Shown: positions 1-9,172 of the stretch, one piece after another | How the letters are laid out: every line of letters starts with the position of its first letter | Numbering within the stretch: position 1 is the first letter of the stretch | Assembly: GCA_016866255.1 (NCBI GenBank) | Contig: VGMY01000005.1 | Location: 62,001 to 126,000 of the forward strand | Origin: Bacteroidota bacterium | Lineage (GTDB): Bacteria > Bacteroidota > Bacteroidia > Flavobacteriales_D > Crocinitomicaceae | DNA: 64,000 nt | Direction: 5' to 3' | Notes under the pieces: model-generated | Told to the model about the DNA's origin: nothing | The model's database searches: none | Seen by the model: only the letters and a program-made list of their open reading frames with translations | Position numbers and translations under genes: made by a program

Positions 1-358
1 CTACGCACAATAAAATTGCTCCGCCAAGAATTAAAACAACCGCTACGATTAGGGGTTTTTCGAAAACAGCTTCAATTTTTTCATCGAACAATTTCCCCAA
101 GACCAAGGCCGGAATTACCGAAAGAACTAATAACTTATAAAATGTCCAAGAAGATTGAATAAAAAACCGCTGTCGGTAAACCACCACAACAGCTAAAATA
201 GCCCCGAATTGTATCGAAACCGTAAACATTTTTACGTAATCGGTGGGCGTAATTCCGAGCAAGTGTTCAGCAAACAACAGATGTGCCGTACTGGAGATAG
301 GTAAAAACTCTGTCAAGCCTTCAACCAAAGCGAGGATCAACGCCTCTAAAACCGACAT
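1..358 (-). CDS. uppP: Undecaprenyl-diphosphatase UppP/BacA, N-terminal part (runs off the window)
   Basis: Integral membrane enzyme that dephosphorylates undecaprenyl diphosphate to recycle the lipid carrier for peptidoglycan and surface glycans. I translated the reverse strand from the ATG at 358; 119 residues are in the window. The signature EGLTEFLPISSTAH, holding the conserved glutamates of the active site, lies at residues 13-26, and hydrophobic segments follow. The 3' end is beyond base 1, so completeness cannot be judged. It starts 1 base after the stop of the DUF3098 gene, so it is the third gene of an ftsX-DUF3098-uppP unit. That order is common in Bacteroidota and ties lipid-carrier recycling to the division machinery. 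Confidence 0.93.
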   Translation of the reverse strand, partial: MSVLEALILALVEGLTEFLPISSTAHLLFAEHLLGITPTDYVKMFTVSIQFGAILAVVVVYRQRFFIQSSWTFYKLLVLSVIPALVLGKLFDEKIEAVFEKPLIVAVVLILGGAILLCV

Positions 359-359
359 C

Positions 360-659
360 TTACTTCTGTTTTTGGGACTTTGAACTCTTATCGGCCGCTT
401 CGTCTTTCAATGGCTCGTTTCCAGAGTTTATGCTGGGTCTTTTTATCACCGAATAAAAAATGACCGCATAACCTATTGCTATGAGAAATGGCGCTACCGT
501 AATTCGTACTGGACTAAATAAGGCCTCCTCGTCAAAGGAATTGGGATCATCAGAACCTCCGCCTATCATGAATACAAATCCCAAAACATTAATAAACAAT
601 CCAATAAGGAGTATTCCGTAATTCTTAACATTAAAACCAAAATGGTCTATTTTACGCAT
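360..659 (-). CDS. DUF3098 family small membrane protein
   Basis: A 99-residue protein with two predicted membrane spans (about residues 14-35 and 58-75) and a charged, lysine-rich C-terminus. It matches my recollection of DUF3098, a Bacteroidota family of unknown function found between ftsX and uppP. The ORF track starts at a TTG at 665, inside the ftsX stop region. The ATG at 659 (MRKIDHF) is the more natural start and leaves a 2-base gap after ftsX. No catalytic motif is visible. A role in division or envelope maintenance is only inferred from position. Confidence 0.8.
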   Translation of the reverse strand: MRKIDHFGFNVKNYGILLIGLFINVLGFVFMIGGGSDDPNSFDEEALFSPVRITVAPFLIAIGYAVIFYSVIKRPSINSGNEPLKDEAADKSSKSQKQK

Positions 660-661
660 AA

Positions 662-1546
662 TCAATAGAGTTTATCAAGTTTTAACCGCAAATACTTGCT
701 TAAGGCAAACCAAGTAGATGCGAAAGTAATGAAAACCCCCATAAACACCAATGAAGCGGTTAATAATAAAAGATTGAACAAAGAAAAGGTAATTTCTATG
801 GTTTCCAAGGTATTGTTGAGGGCATAAAATACCGTTATTAACAATAGCAAGGCTAGAAAAGCAGATATAATTCCATTGATAACCGACTGTCGAAGGAAGG
901 GATGACGTATAAACGCTCCGGTTGCTCCCACCAATTGCATCGTTTTAATTGTAAACCGCCGAGAATACAATTCCATGCGTATGGTATTGTTAATCATGGC
1001 TACAGCAATGACAATCAACAAGAAAGCAACGGTGAGAAAAACCAGCGCAAACTGTTTGAAACCAAGGTTAATGCGTTCTACCGAAGAACTGTCATAACTT
1101 ACCTCATCTACCATTTCAGGATATTTTTCAAGCAATTTTTTCTGAATCTTCTTTAACCCTGATTTCGTTGCATACGAAGCTGATGGGTTAAAACACAAAG
1201 AAGGTGGAAGGGGATTCTCCTCTTCAAACAATGCTTGAATATCCTTAGACCCCTCGGAGGTGAACTCTTCTATGGCTCTTTCTGCAGAAATAAACCAAAC
1301 CTTATTAATTTCCTTCCAAGGCCTCATTTGGGTTTCTATTTGTTTAATGTCGGCATCTTGAATATCTGATTTAAAAAAGATGTCGCACTGAATGTTTTCT
1401 TTCGCTTGTTTTTGTACTGAATTTAAAGCCATGGACCCGCTTAACACAATTCCTATCAGGAAAAGAACCAAGGAAATTCCGACTATCGTAGACACATAAC
1501 TGTTTCTAATGCCCCTATTGGTATACTTCTCTAATGTTTCCGACAT
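662..1546 (-). CDS. ftsX: Cell division protein FtsX, ABC transporter permease-like
   Basis: FtsX is the membrane half of the FtsEX complex, which couples ATP hydrolysis to septal peptidoglycan hydrolase activation. The 294-residue protein has one N-terminal membrane span (about residues 18-42), a periplasmic domain of roughly 120 residues, and three C-terminal spans, the usual FtsX topology. The ORF track begins 32 codons upstream at 1642, but the ATG at 1546 (MSETLEKY) fits the family start and leaves a normal gap after ispG. The partner ATPase ftsE is not adjacent; a good candidate lies at 24294. Likely co-transcribed with DUF3098 and uppP. Confidence 0.9.
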   Translation of the reverse strand: MSETLEKYTNRGIRNSYVSTIVGISLVLFLIGIVLSGSMALNSVQKQAKENIQCDIFFKSDIQDADIKQIETQMRPWKEINKVWFISAERAIEEFTSEGSKDIQALFEEENPLPPSLCFNPSASYATKSGLKKIQKKLLEKYPEMVDEVSYDSSSVERINLGFKQFALVFLTVAFLLIVIAVAMINNTIRMELYSRRFTIKTMQLVGATGAFIRHPFLRQSVINGIISAFLALLLLITVFYALNNTLETIEITFSLFNLLLLTASLVFMGVFITFASTWFALSKYLRLKLDKLY

Positions 1547-1625
1547 AATGCGAAAATAATGAAAACCTAAAGATTGAATTGAACGCGACTTAGGATTAAT
1601 CCACGTTGGGTTGTTTATAGCCCTG

Positions 1626-3536
1626 CTACGGGTTGGGCTCAATCCAATCTCCGTGCGATTTTATAAGTTCTATCAATGCATCTACCGCATCCTCCGTATC
1701 GACATTTTTACGAACTACCTCTTTTTCCTTATACAAGGTAATCTTGCCAGGCCCCGAACCCACATATCCATAATCCGCATCTGCCATTTCACCCGGTCCA
1801 TTCACAATACACCCCATAATGCCAATTTTTAAACCTTTAAGATGGCTAGTACGAGACCGTATTTTCGCCGTGGTTTCTTGCAAATCAAAAAGCGTTCGCC
1901 CACAACTTGGACATGAAATATATTCCGTTTTCGAAATTCTTAACCGCGTCGCCTGCAGGACTCCAAATGCCACCTTATTTACCTCTGTTTTGGGTTGATT
2001 GGGCGCCTGAATCCAAATTCCATCTCCTAAGCCATCTACGAAAATAGAACCTGCATACACTCCTATTTCCAACTGAAACCGCTCACGATCTGCAGCTTGA
2101 GAATGTATCTTTAATATTACCGGATTTTGAATTTTTCGTGCGTCTAACAACATAAATGCCCACCGAAATTGCTGAACCCTATTATCGTACGAAGAACTTA
2201 AAACTAACACATCCTTCTTTTTTAGCCTTTTCACATTCGTTGCTAAATCTTCCACGGTAACTTCGCAAAAACAAGGCTGTTCATCTGAAAAATCGTTGCG
2301 ATTTTTTACATCAATAAAGGGATAAAAATTGGGGGGCTGTTGTACCTTGCTTTTCCAAGCGTATTCGTTAACCAAAACGCGCAACGTTCCTGGTAATTCG
2401 AAATCCAATGAATTGTCACCAATGTAAATACAATCTGCTGCGGCATCCTGTAAATTCCATTTATCCAAAACGGTCGAATAATTATATCCGCACGCGTACA
2501 AATTAGCGGGTGAAATCGATGTAAGGTTCGAAAAATCGGCAATCACTACAGGAACCTGTCTGCCTCCTATCGTTCCTAGTGCAAAAGAATCTCTTCGTTC
2601 GAAGGTAAAAGGATCATACGGTAAGTGTTCGGGCAGGTAGGGCAAGTTTGCTGTTGTCGTTTGATGGGTTATTTCAATTAATTTTTGAGCAACAGGAATC
2701 TCATACTCTGGCGCCTCAGTTAAAGAAACGCGTACCGTATCACCTAATCCATCTACCAAGAGGCTGCCGATGCCCACTGCAGATTTTATCCTTCCATCTT
2801 CCCCATCTCCCGCCTCGGTAACCCCCAAATGCAGAGGATAATTTCTACCTCTTTTGAGCATTTCTGCTACCAATAATCGATATGCTTGAACCATCACCAA
2901 GGTGTTGCTGGCTTTCATAGAAATAACCAAATTCAAAAAGTCGTGTTTCTCACAAACTTCAATGAATTCATAAGCTGAAGCGACCATTCCCTCGGGTGTA
3001 TCTCCGTAACGGCTCAAAATTCGATCCGACAAGGAGCCGTGATTCGTACCGATGCGCATCGCTCTTCCCAGCGATTTGCAGAGTAACACCAAAGGGGTAA
3101 ACTTTTCTTCGATCCGAAGCAATTCTGCGCGATAGCTTTCATCTGTGTATTCTATCTCTTCAAATTTCTTTTTATCGGCGTAATTCCCAGGATTTACTCG
3201 AACCTTCTCCACATGTAAAGCGGCAATTTCTGCGGCATTTGGAGTAAAATGAATATCGGCAACTAAGGGTTGATGGTATCCTCTTTCTGATAAGGCTGTT
3301 TTAATAATTTTCAAATGCTCTGCTTCCCTCTTGCTTGGCGCTGTCAAACGAACAATTTCACATCCCGCATCTAACATGCGTACTGACTCTTCAACAGCAT
3401 TGTTAGTATCAAGGGTGTCTGCTGTGGTCATCGATTGAACTCGAATCGGAAAATTGGAACCAATACCCACCGAGCCAACACGAACTTCTACGGTGTCTAA
3501 TCGTTGTTGTTGATACGGATTTTTACAATACCTCAT
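1626..3536 (-). CDS. ispG: 4-hydroxy-3-methylbut-2-enyl diphosphate synthase (flavodoxin/ferredoxin), long form
   Basis: IspG (GcpE) converts methylerythritol cyclodiphosphate to HMBPP in the MEP isoprenoid pathway, using a [4Fe-4S] cluster. The product is 636 residues, about 250 longer than the E. coli enzyme. It is the insert-bearing type also found in plants, Chlamydiae and Bacteroidota. Visible marks are IRVQSMTTADT near the N-terminus, VRVNPGNYAD, the cluster motif CPSCGRT near the C-terminus and GCIVNGPGEMADADYGYVG. The ORF track start at 3578 would overlap udk by 10 bases; the ATG at 3536 (MRYCKNPYQ) is the more likely start. Same strand as udk upstream. Confidence 0.95.
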   Translation of the reverse strand: MRYCKNPYQQQRLDTVEVRVGSVGIGSNFPIRVQSMTTADTLDTNNAVEESVRMLDAGCEIVRLTAPSKREAEHLKIIKTALSERGYHQPLVADIHFTPNAAEIAALHVEKVRVNPGNYADKKKFEEIEYTDESYRAELLRIEEKFTPLVLLCKSLGRAMRIGTNHGSLSDRILSRYGDTPEGMVASAYEFIEVCEKHDFLNLVISMKASNTLVMVQAYRLLVAEMLKRGRNYPLHLGVTEAGDGEDGRIKSAVGIGSLLVDGLGDTVRVSLTEAPEYEIPVAQKLIEITHQTTTANLPYLPEHLPYDPFTFERRDSFALGTIGGRQVPVVIADFSNLTSISPANLYACGYNYSTVLDKWNLQDAAADCIYIGDNSLDFELPGTLRVLVNEYAWKSKVQQPPNFYPFIDVKNRNDFSDEQPCFCEVTVEDLATNVKRLKKKDVLVLSSSYDNRVQQFRWAFMLLDARKIQNPVILKIHSQAADRERFQLEIGVYAGSIFVDGLGDGIWIQAPNQPKTEVNKVAFGVLQATRLRISKTEYISCPSCGRTLFDLQETTAKIRSRTSHLKGLKIGIMGCIVNGPGEMADADYGYVGSGPGKITLYKEKEVVRKNVDTEDAVDALIELIKSHGDWIEPNP

Positions 3537-3568
3537 GCCCTTAAAAACAACGGTTAATTCATGAATGT

Positions 3569-4210
3569 TTAGGCACAAATGCCCCTTCTTGTGAGTAAAG
3601 CATTGATTTGATCCATCAATTGTAGAAAATCTTTCTCCGCATTCTGATCGTTTTTAAAAATAAAATCTGCGTGATGCTTGTAGGGTTCAATATACCTATG
3701 ATAGCATGGTAAGACGTGATTTTCCCACTGATACAAAATGTCCTGGTGTTTGTACCCGCGGGTAGACTGATCTCTGTAAACACGGCGATCTAATTGAATT
3801 TTCGGATCTACCTCAACAAATATGCTTAAATCAATTAATTTAAAAACGTCTGAATAATAATATAAAAATAACCCTTCCACTAAAATAATATCCGCGGGAT
3901 GAATGGTAAGTAACACATTCTTTTCAGGATATGTATTAAAAAAATATTCTTTTACTTCAATGGTATTTCCTTGATACAATTGGTTTAAATCGCTGGATAA
4001 TTTCAGCTCATCAAGCGCCGTTGGGACATCAAAATTTATCACCCCGTTATCATCAAGAACCTGTGTTTCAATAGGACGGTAATAATTATCCATCGTAAAT
4101 AAAGCGGGGTTTAGGTGTGCAATTTCCTCGTGCAACCGCTTTATTAAGGTTGTTTTTCCAGATCCGCTACCACCACAAACACCGATAACCAAAGGTTTAT
4201 TTTCCATCAT
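3569..4210 (-). CDS. udk: Uridine kinase
   Basis: Phosphorylates uridine and cytidine in the pyrimidine salvage pathway in the cytoplasm. At 213 residues it has normal family length. The Walker A loop GGSGSGKTTL is at residues 13-22, and FTMDNYYRP and DIILVEGLFLY match the uridine kinase substrate-binding and Walker B regions. Two consecutive ATG codons (4210 and 4207) are possible starts. A TATATTTG -7 box at 4218-4225 on the minus strand ends only 7 bases before the first ATG, so the mRNA is probably nearly leaderless. ispG follows 32 bases downstream. Confidence 0.93.
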   Translation of the reverse strand: MMENKPLVIGVCGGSGSGKTTLIKRLHEEIAHLNPALFTMDNYYRPIETQVLDDNGVINFDVPTALDELKLSSDLNQLYQGNTIEVKEYFFNTYPEKNVLLTIHPADIILVEGLFLYYYSDVFKLIDLSIFVEVDPKIQLDRRVYRDQSTRGYKHQDILYQWENHVLPCYHRYIEPYKHHADFIFKNDQNAEKDFLQLMDQINALLTRRGICA

Positions 4211-4217
4211 GAATAAA

Positions 4218-4225
4218 CAAATATA
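4218..4225 (-). promoter_or_regulatory. -7 promoter box for udk
   Basis: Reads TATATTTG on the minus strand, a perfect match to the Bacteroidota -7 consensus TAnnTTTG. It ends 7 bases before the udk ATG. No convincing -33 TTTG is seen at the expected distance. Confidence 0.55.
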
Positions 4226-4273
4226 ACCATTCGATTTTTCTATTGAAGGATTGCCCAGGTTTTAGTTTTTAAC

Positions 4274-4281
4274 TATTCTTG
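4274..4281 (+). promoter_or_regulatory. -7 promoter box for the thioredoxin-like/protease/hemW genes
   Basis: TATTCTTG has one mismatch to TAnnTTTG and ends 19 bases before the ATG at 4301, in the 90-base divergent spacer shared with udk. No clear -33 element. Confidence 0.4.
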
Positions 4282-4300
4282 TAGTAATATATTAACAACG

Positions 4301-4924
4301 ATGAAACAAGTATTTTTTTATGTTTTCTGGCTAAGCTTTTTTACCTGTTTTTCACAACTCAAAATAAAAGACAAAGCCCCATTACAAAACCAATCTCTCA
4401 GGTGCATCGATGAAACCACCCTTTCTCTTTTTGACGGAAAAAAGAAAAATGGAATTGTTGTCATATTCACCTGCAACTCGTGTCCTTTTGTGGTAGGCTC
4501 TGATGATTTCCCAGGATGGGAACAACAATATGATTCATTGTATCTTGCCGCACAAGCCAACGAAATTGGTTTTATTCTCGTCAACTCCAATGAAGGAAAA
4601 AGAAACCAAGCAGATTCCTTTGAAGAAATGAAAAAACGCGCTCTTGAACACAACTATAAAATGCCCTATTTGTTGGATAATCAATCACAATTGGCCGATG
4701 CTTATGGAGCAAAAACAACACCGCATGTTTATTTTTTCGACGAAGATTTAACCCTTATCTATACAGGATCTATTGATAATTCTTGGGATAAGGCACGGCA
4801 AAAAAATATGCCTTACCTTTTCAACGCCATGGTTGCCAAAGGAAATGCAAAAAAAATTAAACCCAACACTACAGAGCCAAAAGGCTGTGGAATAAAACGC
4901 ATAAAAAAACCCGGCAATAAATAA
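4301..4924 (+). CDS. Secreted thioredoxin-fold (redoxin/TlpA-like) protein
   Basis: A 207-residue exported protein with an N-terminal signal peptide ending around CFSQ (residues 16-19) and a thioredoxin-like fold. The active-site-like motif CNSCPFV sits near residue 58, and the cis-proline region TTPHVYFFD near residue 147. It resembles the redoxin or peroxiredoxin-like proteins of Bacteroidota that carry CNHCPFV-type motifs. A periplasmic disulfide exchange or peroxide-related role is likely; the substrate is unknown. The C-terminus is basic (KGCGIKRIKKPGNK). The T9SS protease starts one base after its stop, so the two are almost certainly co-transcribed. Confidence 0.8.
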   Translation: MKQVFFYVFWLSFFTCFSQLKIKDKAPLQNQSLRCIDETTLSLFDGKKKNGIVVIFTCNSCPFVVGSDDFPGWEQQYDSLYLAAQANEIGFILVNSNEGKRNQADSFEEMKKRALEHNYKMPYLLDNQSQLADAYGAKTTPHVYFFDEDLTLIYTGSIDNSWDKARQKNMPYLFNAMVAKGNAKKIKPNTTEPKGCGIKRIKKPGNK

Positions 4925-4925
4925 C

Positions 4926-7193
4926 ATGGTTAAACAGCAGGTCTTTTTGTTTACTTTATTGATTGTGTGCCTGCACAGCTTCGCCCAAATACAAGGAAGC
5001 GGCGGAACTGGCAACTATTTTCCCAGTAAAGGTTGGAACAACATTCCGCTTATTCTCTTTCCAACACCTGATATTTCCGCCTTGCGTGAAGAAGATCAAG
5101 TATTGGATTCTTTAGGGGGACAGCCTTGGCGTTTTGGATACAATCACCCCACCTCTATTAATTCGGCCATTCACGGTATTTGGATTAGCACAAAAAATCA
5201 AGGTAAACTTTGGTTAATTCGAATTAAAAGTACAGGTGCACGAACAATTAACCTTGCTTTCGACCACACCCATATTCCCAAAGGAAACGAATTATACCTG
5301 TATAATCCTGAAAAATCGTTCATTTTAGGAAAATTTACTGAAGAACACCTTTGCGAAGAACAATTAGGCAGCGAACTCATACCCGGAGATGAAATCATCC
5401 TGGAATATTATGTTCCCAAAGGAAATCCCGAAGGATATATACAACTTAGTACCGTTACACATGGGTATAGAACGGCCAACGAATTTTACCTCAAAGCTTT
5501 CGGAAGCTCAGGCAATTGCAATGTTAATGTAAACTGTCCTCAGGGTGCGGCATGGCAGCAAGAAAAAAACGGCGTAGTTATGTTGGTTACCAACAATAAC
5601 GGTTTTTGTACGGGATCTTTAATCAACAATACGCTCAACAACGGAAAACCTTATGTGTTAACCGCTAATCATTGTTATAGCAACCCTGCAAATTGGATTT
5701 TTCGTTTTAATTGGCAAAGTCCTGGATGTGGTAATCCAAATGCCGAACCCACCTTTCAATCGCTGAACGGATCTGTATTAAAGGCTCGTGCAAGCGCTTC
5801 GGATTTCTGTTTAGTGGAAATTACAGGAGGGCTTCAAAACGGAACAGTTCCCGCGCTATTTAGCCCATATTTTAACGGATGGGACAACACCAATAATGTT
5901 CCTACTTCAGCTGTCGGCATTCACCACCCTTCGGGCGATATTAAAAAAATATCCATCGAAAATCATCCTTTAATATCGACCTCTTTCGGTGCGAGCCCCG
6001 CCAATTCCCACTGGGGCGTTACCGGTTGGGACCTGGGGGTAACAGAAGGAGGGTCTTCGGGCTCACCTTTGTTCGATCAAAACCATCGAATCGTTGGACA
6101 GCTGCATGGCGGCGCCTCAGCTTGTGGTGCACAGGCTTTATCGGATGAATACGGCAAAATAAGCTATTCTTGGAATCCCCAAAACAGCGATAGCAGCCAA
6201 CAATTGAAATATTGGCTTGATCCTGGCGCCACAAATGCAACTTTTGTCAACGGTTTTGATCCAAGCGGAGGAGCGCCCATTCAAGTTGATCCTTCCCTTT
6301 CAGCAACAAGTGGTGTATCCGGAACCTTTTGCGATAGTAACATTACCCCAACCGTAACCCTTTCTAATGGTGGCGCAATCACCCTCAATTCAGTAACCAT
6401 TAATTATGGCTTCGATGGACAAAACACCTTAAATTACACATGGAACGGTTCGTTAGCGCAATGGCAATCTGTTAACATCGCTCTGCCTCAAGTGGCATTA
6501 ACCTCAGGATTGCATACGTTTAATGCCTCAGTAAATAGCCCAAACACTGGTAATGATGAAAATAATGCAAACAATGTTCAAACAAGTTCTTTTAATGTCA
6601 TACTTAACGGTCAGCCGGTAGTTCTTGATTTGGTGTTGGACTGCTATGGATCGGAAACAAGCTGGGAATTAACCAACGATGTAAATACCGTTTTATTTAG
6701 CGGTAACAATTATGCCGATAATGCAGCTGGTTTGATAAGTGATGTTTGGTGTTTAAATGAAGGATGTTACACCTTTACCATCAACGACTCTTACGGCGAT
6801 GGAATTTACGGATTGCCGTGGTGTCCAAGCAGTGGAAGTGTTATGATCAGTTTGTTGGGGGATTCGCTTACCGGTATTCCAGCCTCTGAATCCGACTTTG
6901 GTAGTCAAGCAGAACTCAATTTCTGCATAGGAGAAACAGGGCTAGAGAACATAAACGAAGCGCAACTTCGTATTTACCCTAACCCCACACGCGACCTTGT
7001 CAATGGGAAAAGTAATTCACCAATAACTGACTTAATGTTGCAAGATTTACAAGGCAAAACTGTGATCCACACCGTACTTGAACCTAGTGCTCATTTTACG
7101 TTGGATATCGCTACCTTAAAACAAGGAACGTACCTGTTGCGCGGTACTTTCCTGAACGGGAAGAGCGTTGTAATTCCACTTATGAAACCTTAA
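4926..7193 (+). CDS. Secreted trypsin-fold serine protease with T9SS sorting domain
   Basis: 755 residues: signal peptide (residues 1-20), a pro-region of roughly 180 residues, a chymotrypsin-fold protease domain (about 195-440), a domain with CARDB-like beta character, and a T9SS C-terminal domain from about 685 (IYPNPTRDLVNG). Catalytic triad candidates are His249 in LTANHC, Asp293 in SASDF and Ser378 in GGSSGSPLF. The pattern resembles lysyl endopeptidase-like bacterial proteases, but specificity cannot be read with confidence. Multiple cysteines in the protease domain (CNVNVNC, GFCTG, NHC, SACG) suggest disulfides, which fits its position one base after a secreted thioredoxin-like protein. 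Probably exported to the cell surface or medium. Confidence 0.85.
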   Translation: MVKQQVFLFTLLIVCLHSFAQIQGSGGTGNYFPSKGWNNIPLILFPTPDISALREEDQVLDSLGGQPWRFGYNHPTSINSAIHGIWISTKNQGKLWLIRIKSTGARTINLAFDHTHIPKGNELYLYNPEKSFILGKFTEEHLCEEQLGSELIPGDEIILEYYVPKGNPEGYIQLSTVTHGYRTANEFYLKAFGSSGNCNVNVNCPQGAAWQQEKNGVVMLVTNNNGFCTGSLINNTLNNGKPYVLTANHCYSNPANWIFRFNWQSPGCGNPNAEPTFQSLNGSVLKARASASDFCLVEITGGLQNGTVPALFSPYFNGWDNTNNVPTSAVGIHHPSGDIKKISIENHPLISTSFGASPANSHWGVTGWDLGVTEGGSSGSPLFDQNHRIVGQLHGGASACGAQALSDEYGKISYSWNPQNSDSSQQLKYWLDPGATNATFVNGFDPSGGAPIQVDPSLSATSGVSGTFCDSNITPTVTLSNGGAITLNSVTINYGFDGQNTLNYTWNGSLAQWQSVNIALPQVALTSGLHTFNASVNSPNTGNDENNANNVQTSSFNVILNGQPVVLDLVLDCYGSETSWELTNDVNTVLFSGNNYADNAAGLISDVWCLNEGCYTFTINDSYGDGIYGLPWCPSSGSVMISLLGDSLTGIPASESDFGSQAELNFCIGETGLENINEAQLRIYPNPTRDLVNGKSNSPITDLMLQDLQGKTVIHTVLEPSAHFTLDIATLKQGTYLLRGTFLNGKSVVIPLMKP

Positions 7194-7195
7194 AG

Positions 7196-8296
7196 TTGGC
7201 TGGACTCTACTTTCACATTCCATTTTGTAGAAAAAAATGCAGTTATTGCGACTTTCACTTTTCAACAACATTTGAATCATACCGCAACAAGTTACTCAAC
7301 GCAATGGTTCTTGAGCTTAAAGAACGTATACCATTAATTACACTGCCGTTAACAAGCGTTTACTTTGGGGGAGGCACTCCCAGTTTGCTCACAGAAACTG
7401 AACTTGCTAAATTTTTAAAAAATGTGCCAAGTTTAGACGAAGTTCAAGAAATTACCTTGGAGGTAAACCCTGAAGATCTCACAATAGATAACCTAACAAC
7501 TTGGCAACAATTAGGAATTAACCGGCTTAGCATTGGAATCCAAAGTTTAAATGAAGCTTTACTGAAATGGATGAACCGAAACCATACAGCAAAAGATGCG
7601 ATCCACAATTTACGACATCTCTCGCATTTCTCCTTCAATTGTTCCGTTGATCTTATTTACGGCATACCCGGACAAACCGTAAATGACCTATTAGCCGTGA
7701 AAGAAATTATTGAAAAACCTTACATAAATCACGTTTCCGCTTATGCTTTGTCGGTAGAAAATAAAACCCTCCTAGCCTATTCAGAGGCCAAATCCGGAAG
7801 CCCTTTGCTGGATGAAAATCACCAGAGCCGTCATTATTATGAAGTACAGCAATTATTAGCAAAGTTTAACTACGAACAATACGAAGTTTCGAGTTACGCC
7901 CGCAACAAAACGTATGCAAAGCACAACCAAAATTATTGGAAAAGGGTTCCATATCTTGGAATTGGACCAGGCGCGCATTCTTACGATGGTAAAAAAATAC
8001 GCCGTTGGAATGTGTCCAATAATTTTAGTTACATGCAACAGCAGAATTGGTTTGAAGAAGAAACCTTAACCGATGACAACTTATGGAATGAACTGTGGTT
8101 AACGAGTTTAAGAACATGCAATGGGGTAGATATGGAATTATTAGCTTCTTTCGGAGGTTTGCGCACCAAAGAACATCAATTACTAGAAGAATTAATAAGA
8201 ACGGGAGATTTGGTACAAAACAACCATCACTACCAGCTTACTCGACAAGGACTGCTCAAAGCCGATCGTTTCAGTGCTCTTTTTTTTAGAATTTAA
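7196..8296 (+). CDS. hemW: HemW-like radical SAM protein (coproporphyrinogen III oxidase-like)
   Basis: 366 residues with the radical SAM cluster motif CRKKCSYCDF at about residues 11-20, following YFHIPF as in the HemN/HemW group. VYFGGGTPSLL, SIGIQSLN and YLGIGPGAHSYDG are further family marks. HemW proteins bind heme and are thought to act as heme chaperones rather than as the oxygen-independent oxidase, so old coproporphyrinogen-oxidase names may mislead. The only sensible start is a TTG at 7196, two bases after the protease stop, an uncommon start codon. Its last four bases overlap the convergent rpiB gene. Confidence 0.88.
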   Translation: MAGLYFHIPFCRKKCSYCDFHFSTTFESYRNKLLNAMVLELKERIPLITLPLTSVYFGGGTPSLLTETELAKFLKNVPSLDEVQEITLEVNPEDLTIDNLTTWQQLGINRLSIGIQSLNEALLKWMNRNHTAKDAIHNLRHLSHFSFNCSVDLIYGIPGQTVNDLLAVKEIIEKPYINHVSAYALSVENKTLLAYSEAKSGSPLLDENHQSRHYYEVQQLLAKFNYEQYEVSSYARNKTYAKHNQNYWKRVPYLGIGPGAHSYDGKKIRRWNVSNNFSYMQQQNWFEEETLTDDNLWNELWLTSLRTCNGVDMELLASFGGLRTKEHQLLEELIRTGDLVQNNHHYQLTRQGLLKADRFSALFFRI

Positions 8297-8724
8297 CGAC
8301 AGGTAATTTTTGCAATTCGAACCGCGTGTCTTCCTCCTTCAAAATCCGTTGTTAAAAACGTTTGTACAATCTCTTGTGCAGTTACCCAATCAATAAACCT
8401 TGCAGGTAAAGCAAGAACATTAGCGTCGTTGTGTTGCCTTGCTAGAGCGGAAATCTCAGATGTCCAACATAACGCACATCGAATTCCCTGGTGTTTATTA
8501 GCTGTCATGCTTATCCCGTTGCCGGATCCACAAATTACAATGCCTAAATCAACCTCTTTCCTTTCTACGCACAAAGCGACAGGATGACCAAAATCCGGGT
8601 AATCAAGGCTTTGATTGCTGTAACAGCCCATATCCATTATTTCGTGTCCTTGGGAAATCAACCACGATATCAGTTGTGTTTTTAACGCATACCCTGCATG
8701 GTCAGACCCAATACTTAACTTCAT
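8293..8724 (-). CDS. rpiB: Ribose-5-phosphate isomerase B
   Basis: Interconverts ribose 5-phosphate and ribulose 5-phosphate in the pentose phosphate pathway. At 143 residues it has normal length. Visible motifs: IGSDHAGYALK at the N-terminus, ICGSGNGISMTANK (the catalytic cysteine region of RpiB), and ALCWTSEISALARQHNDANVLALPAR. It lies alone on the minus strand and converges with hemW, sharing four bases at the 3' ends. A TAACTTTG -7 box at 8739-8746 lies 14 bases upstream of the ATG. Confidence 0.95.
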   Translation of the reverse strand: MKLSIGSDHAGYALKTQLISWLISQGHEIMDMGCYSNQSLDYPDFGHPVALCVERKEVDLGIVICGSGNGISMTANKHQGIRCALCWTSEISALARQHNDANVLALPARFIDWVTAQEIVQTFLTTDFEGGRHAVRIAKITCR

Positions 8725-8738
8725 ATTTTTTTTTGCAA

Positions 8739-8746
8739 CAAAGTTA
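8739..8746 (-). promoter_or_regulatory. -7 promoter box for rpiB
   Basis: TAACTTTG on the minus strand matches TAnnTTTG and ends 14 bases before the rpiB ATG. No -33 TTTG at a good distance. Confidence 0.5.
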
Positions 8747-9164
8747 TGGTTTTAATAACTTGTTAGTAAAGGTGTTCAATTGATTTAACAACTCGTGAAA
8801 AATAACTGTTCGTTCAATGAATTATTTTATTAAGCAAAATAGTTTTGAAACCATCGTTATGAAAAAAGGAAAACTTTTATCGTATTTATAAGCAAAATAT
8901 ACACAACAGAAAAAAAATACAACATTTCCGTCAACCTCTGTTAATAGCAATACCCAATGCTCCGCTTACCAACAAATTTTATGTACGGTTTAATGTTAAC
9001 AAATTGTGGAAATTACGTTAGTTACCCTTGAGATAATAGGCTTATAATTCTTTTATCAACAAATGAACACACTTAATAATAGCAGCAATTTTTTTTTAAA
9101 TAAAATAATCTATAAATATTCTTGTTGTTCATAGAATTCTGTTTCGCAAATCTTTCACATTCTT
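8747..9164. other. AT-rich intergenic region without a gene
   Basis: About 420 very AT-rich bases between the rpiB and DUF4175 promoters, with no ORF, tRNA or recognised riboswitch. It holds two one-mismatch DnaA-box-like nonamers: ATATACACA at 8897-8905 and TTATCAACA at 9053-9061. It also has a T9 run at about 9089-9097. With a parS site 4.3 kb downstream it is a weak candidate for an origin-related element; the boxes alone are not convincing. Confidence 0.25.
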
Positions 9165-9172
9165 TATTTTTG
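9165..9172 (+). promoter_or_regulatory. -7 promoter box for the DUF4175-HATPase-ybeY-mnmG operon
   Basis: TATTTTTG matches TAnnTTTG exactly and ends 9 bases before the ATG at 9182, implying a leader of only a few bases. A -33 TTTG is not clear. Confidence 0.5.

Noticed and set aside
902-1156. 84-residue plus-strand ORF within ftsX
   Set aside because: Shadow of ftsX in an opposite frame.
1547-1642. 32-codon N-terminal extension of ftsX
   Set aside because: Not conserved in character; the ATG at 1546 starts the recognisable FtsX N-terminus.
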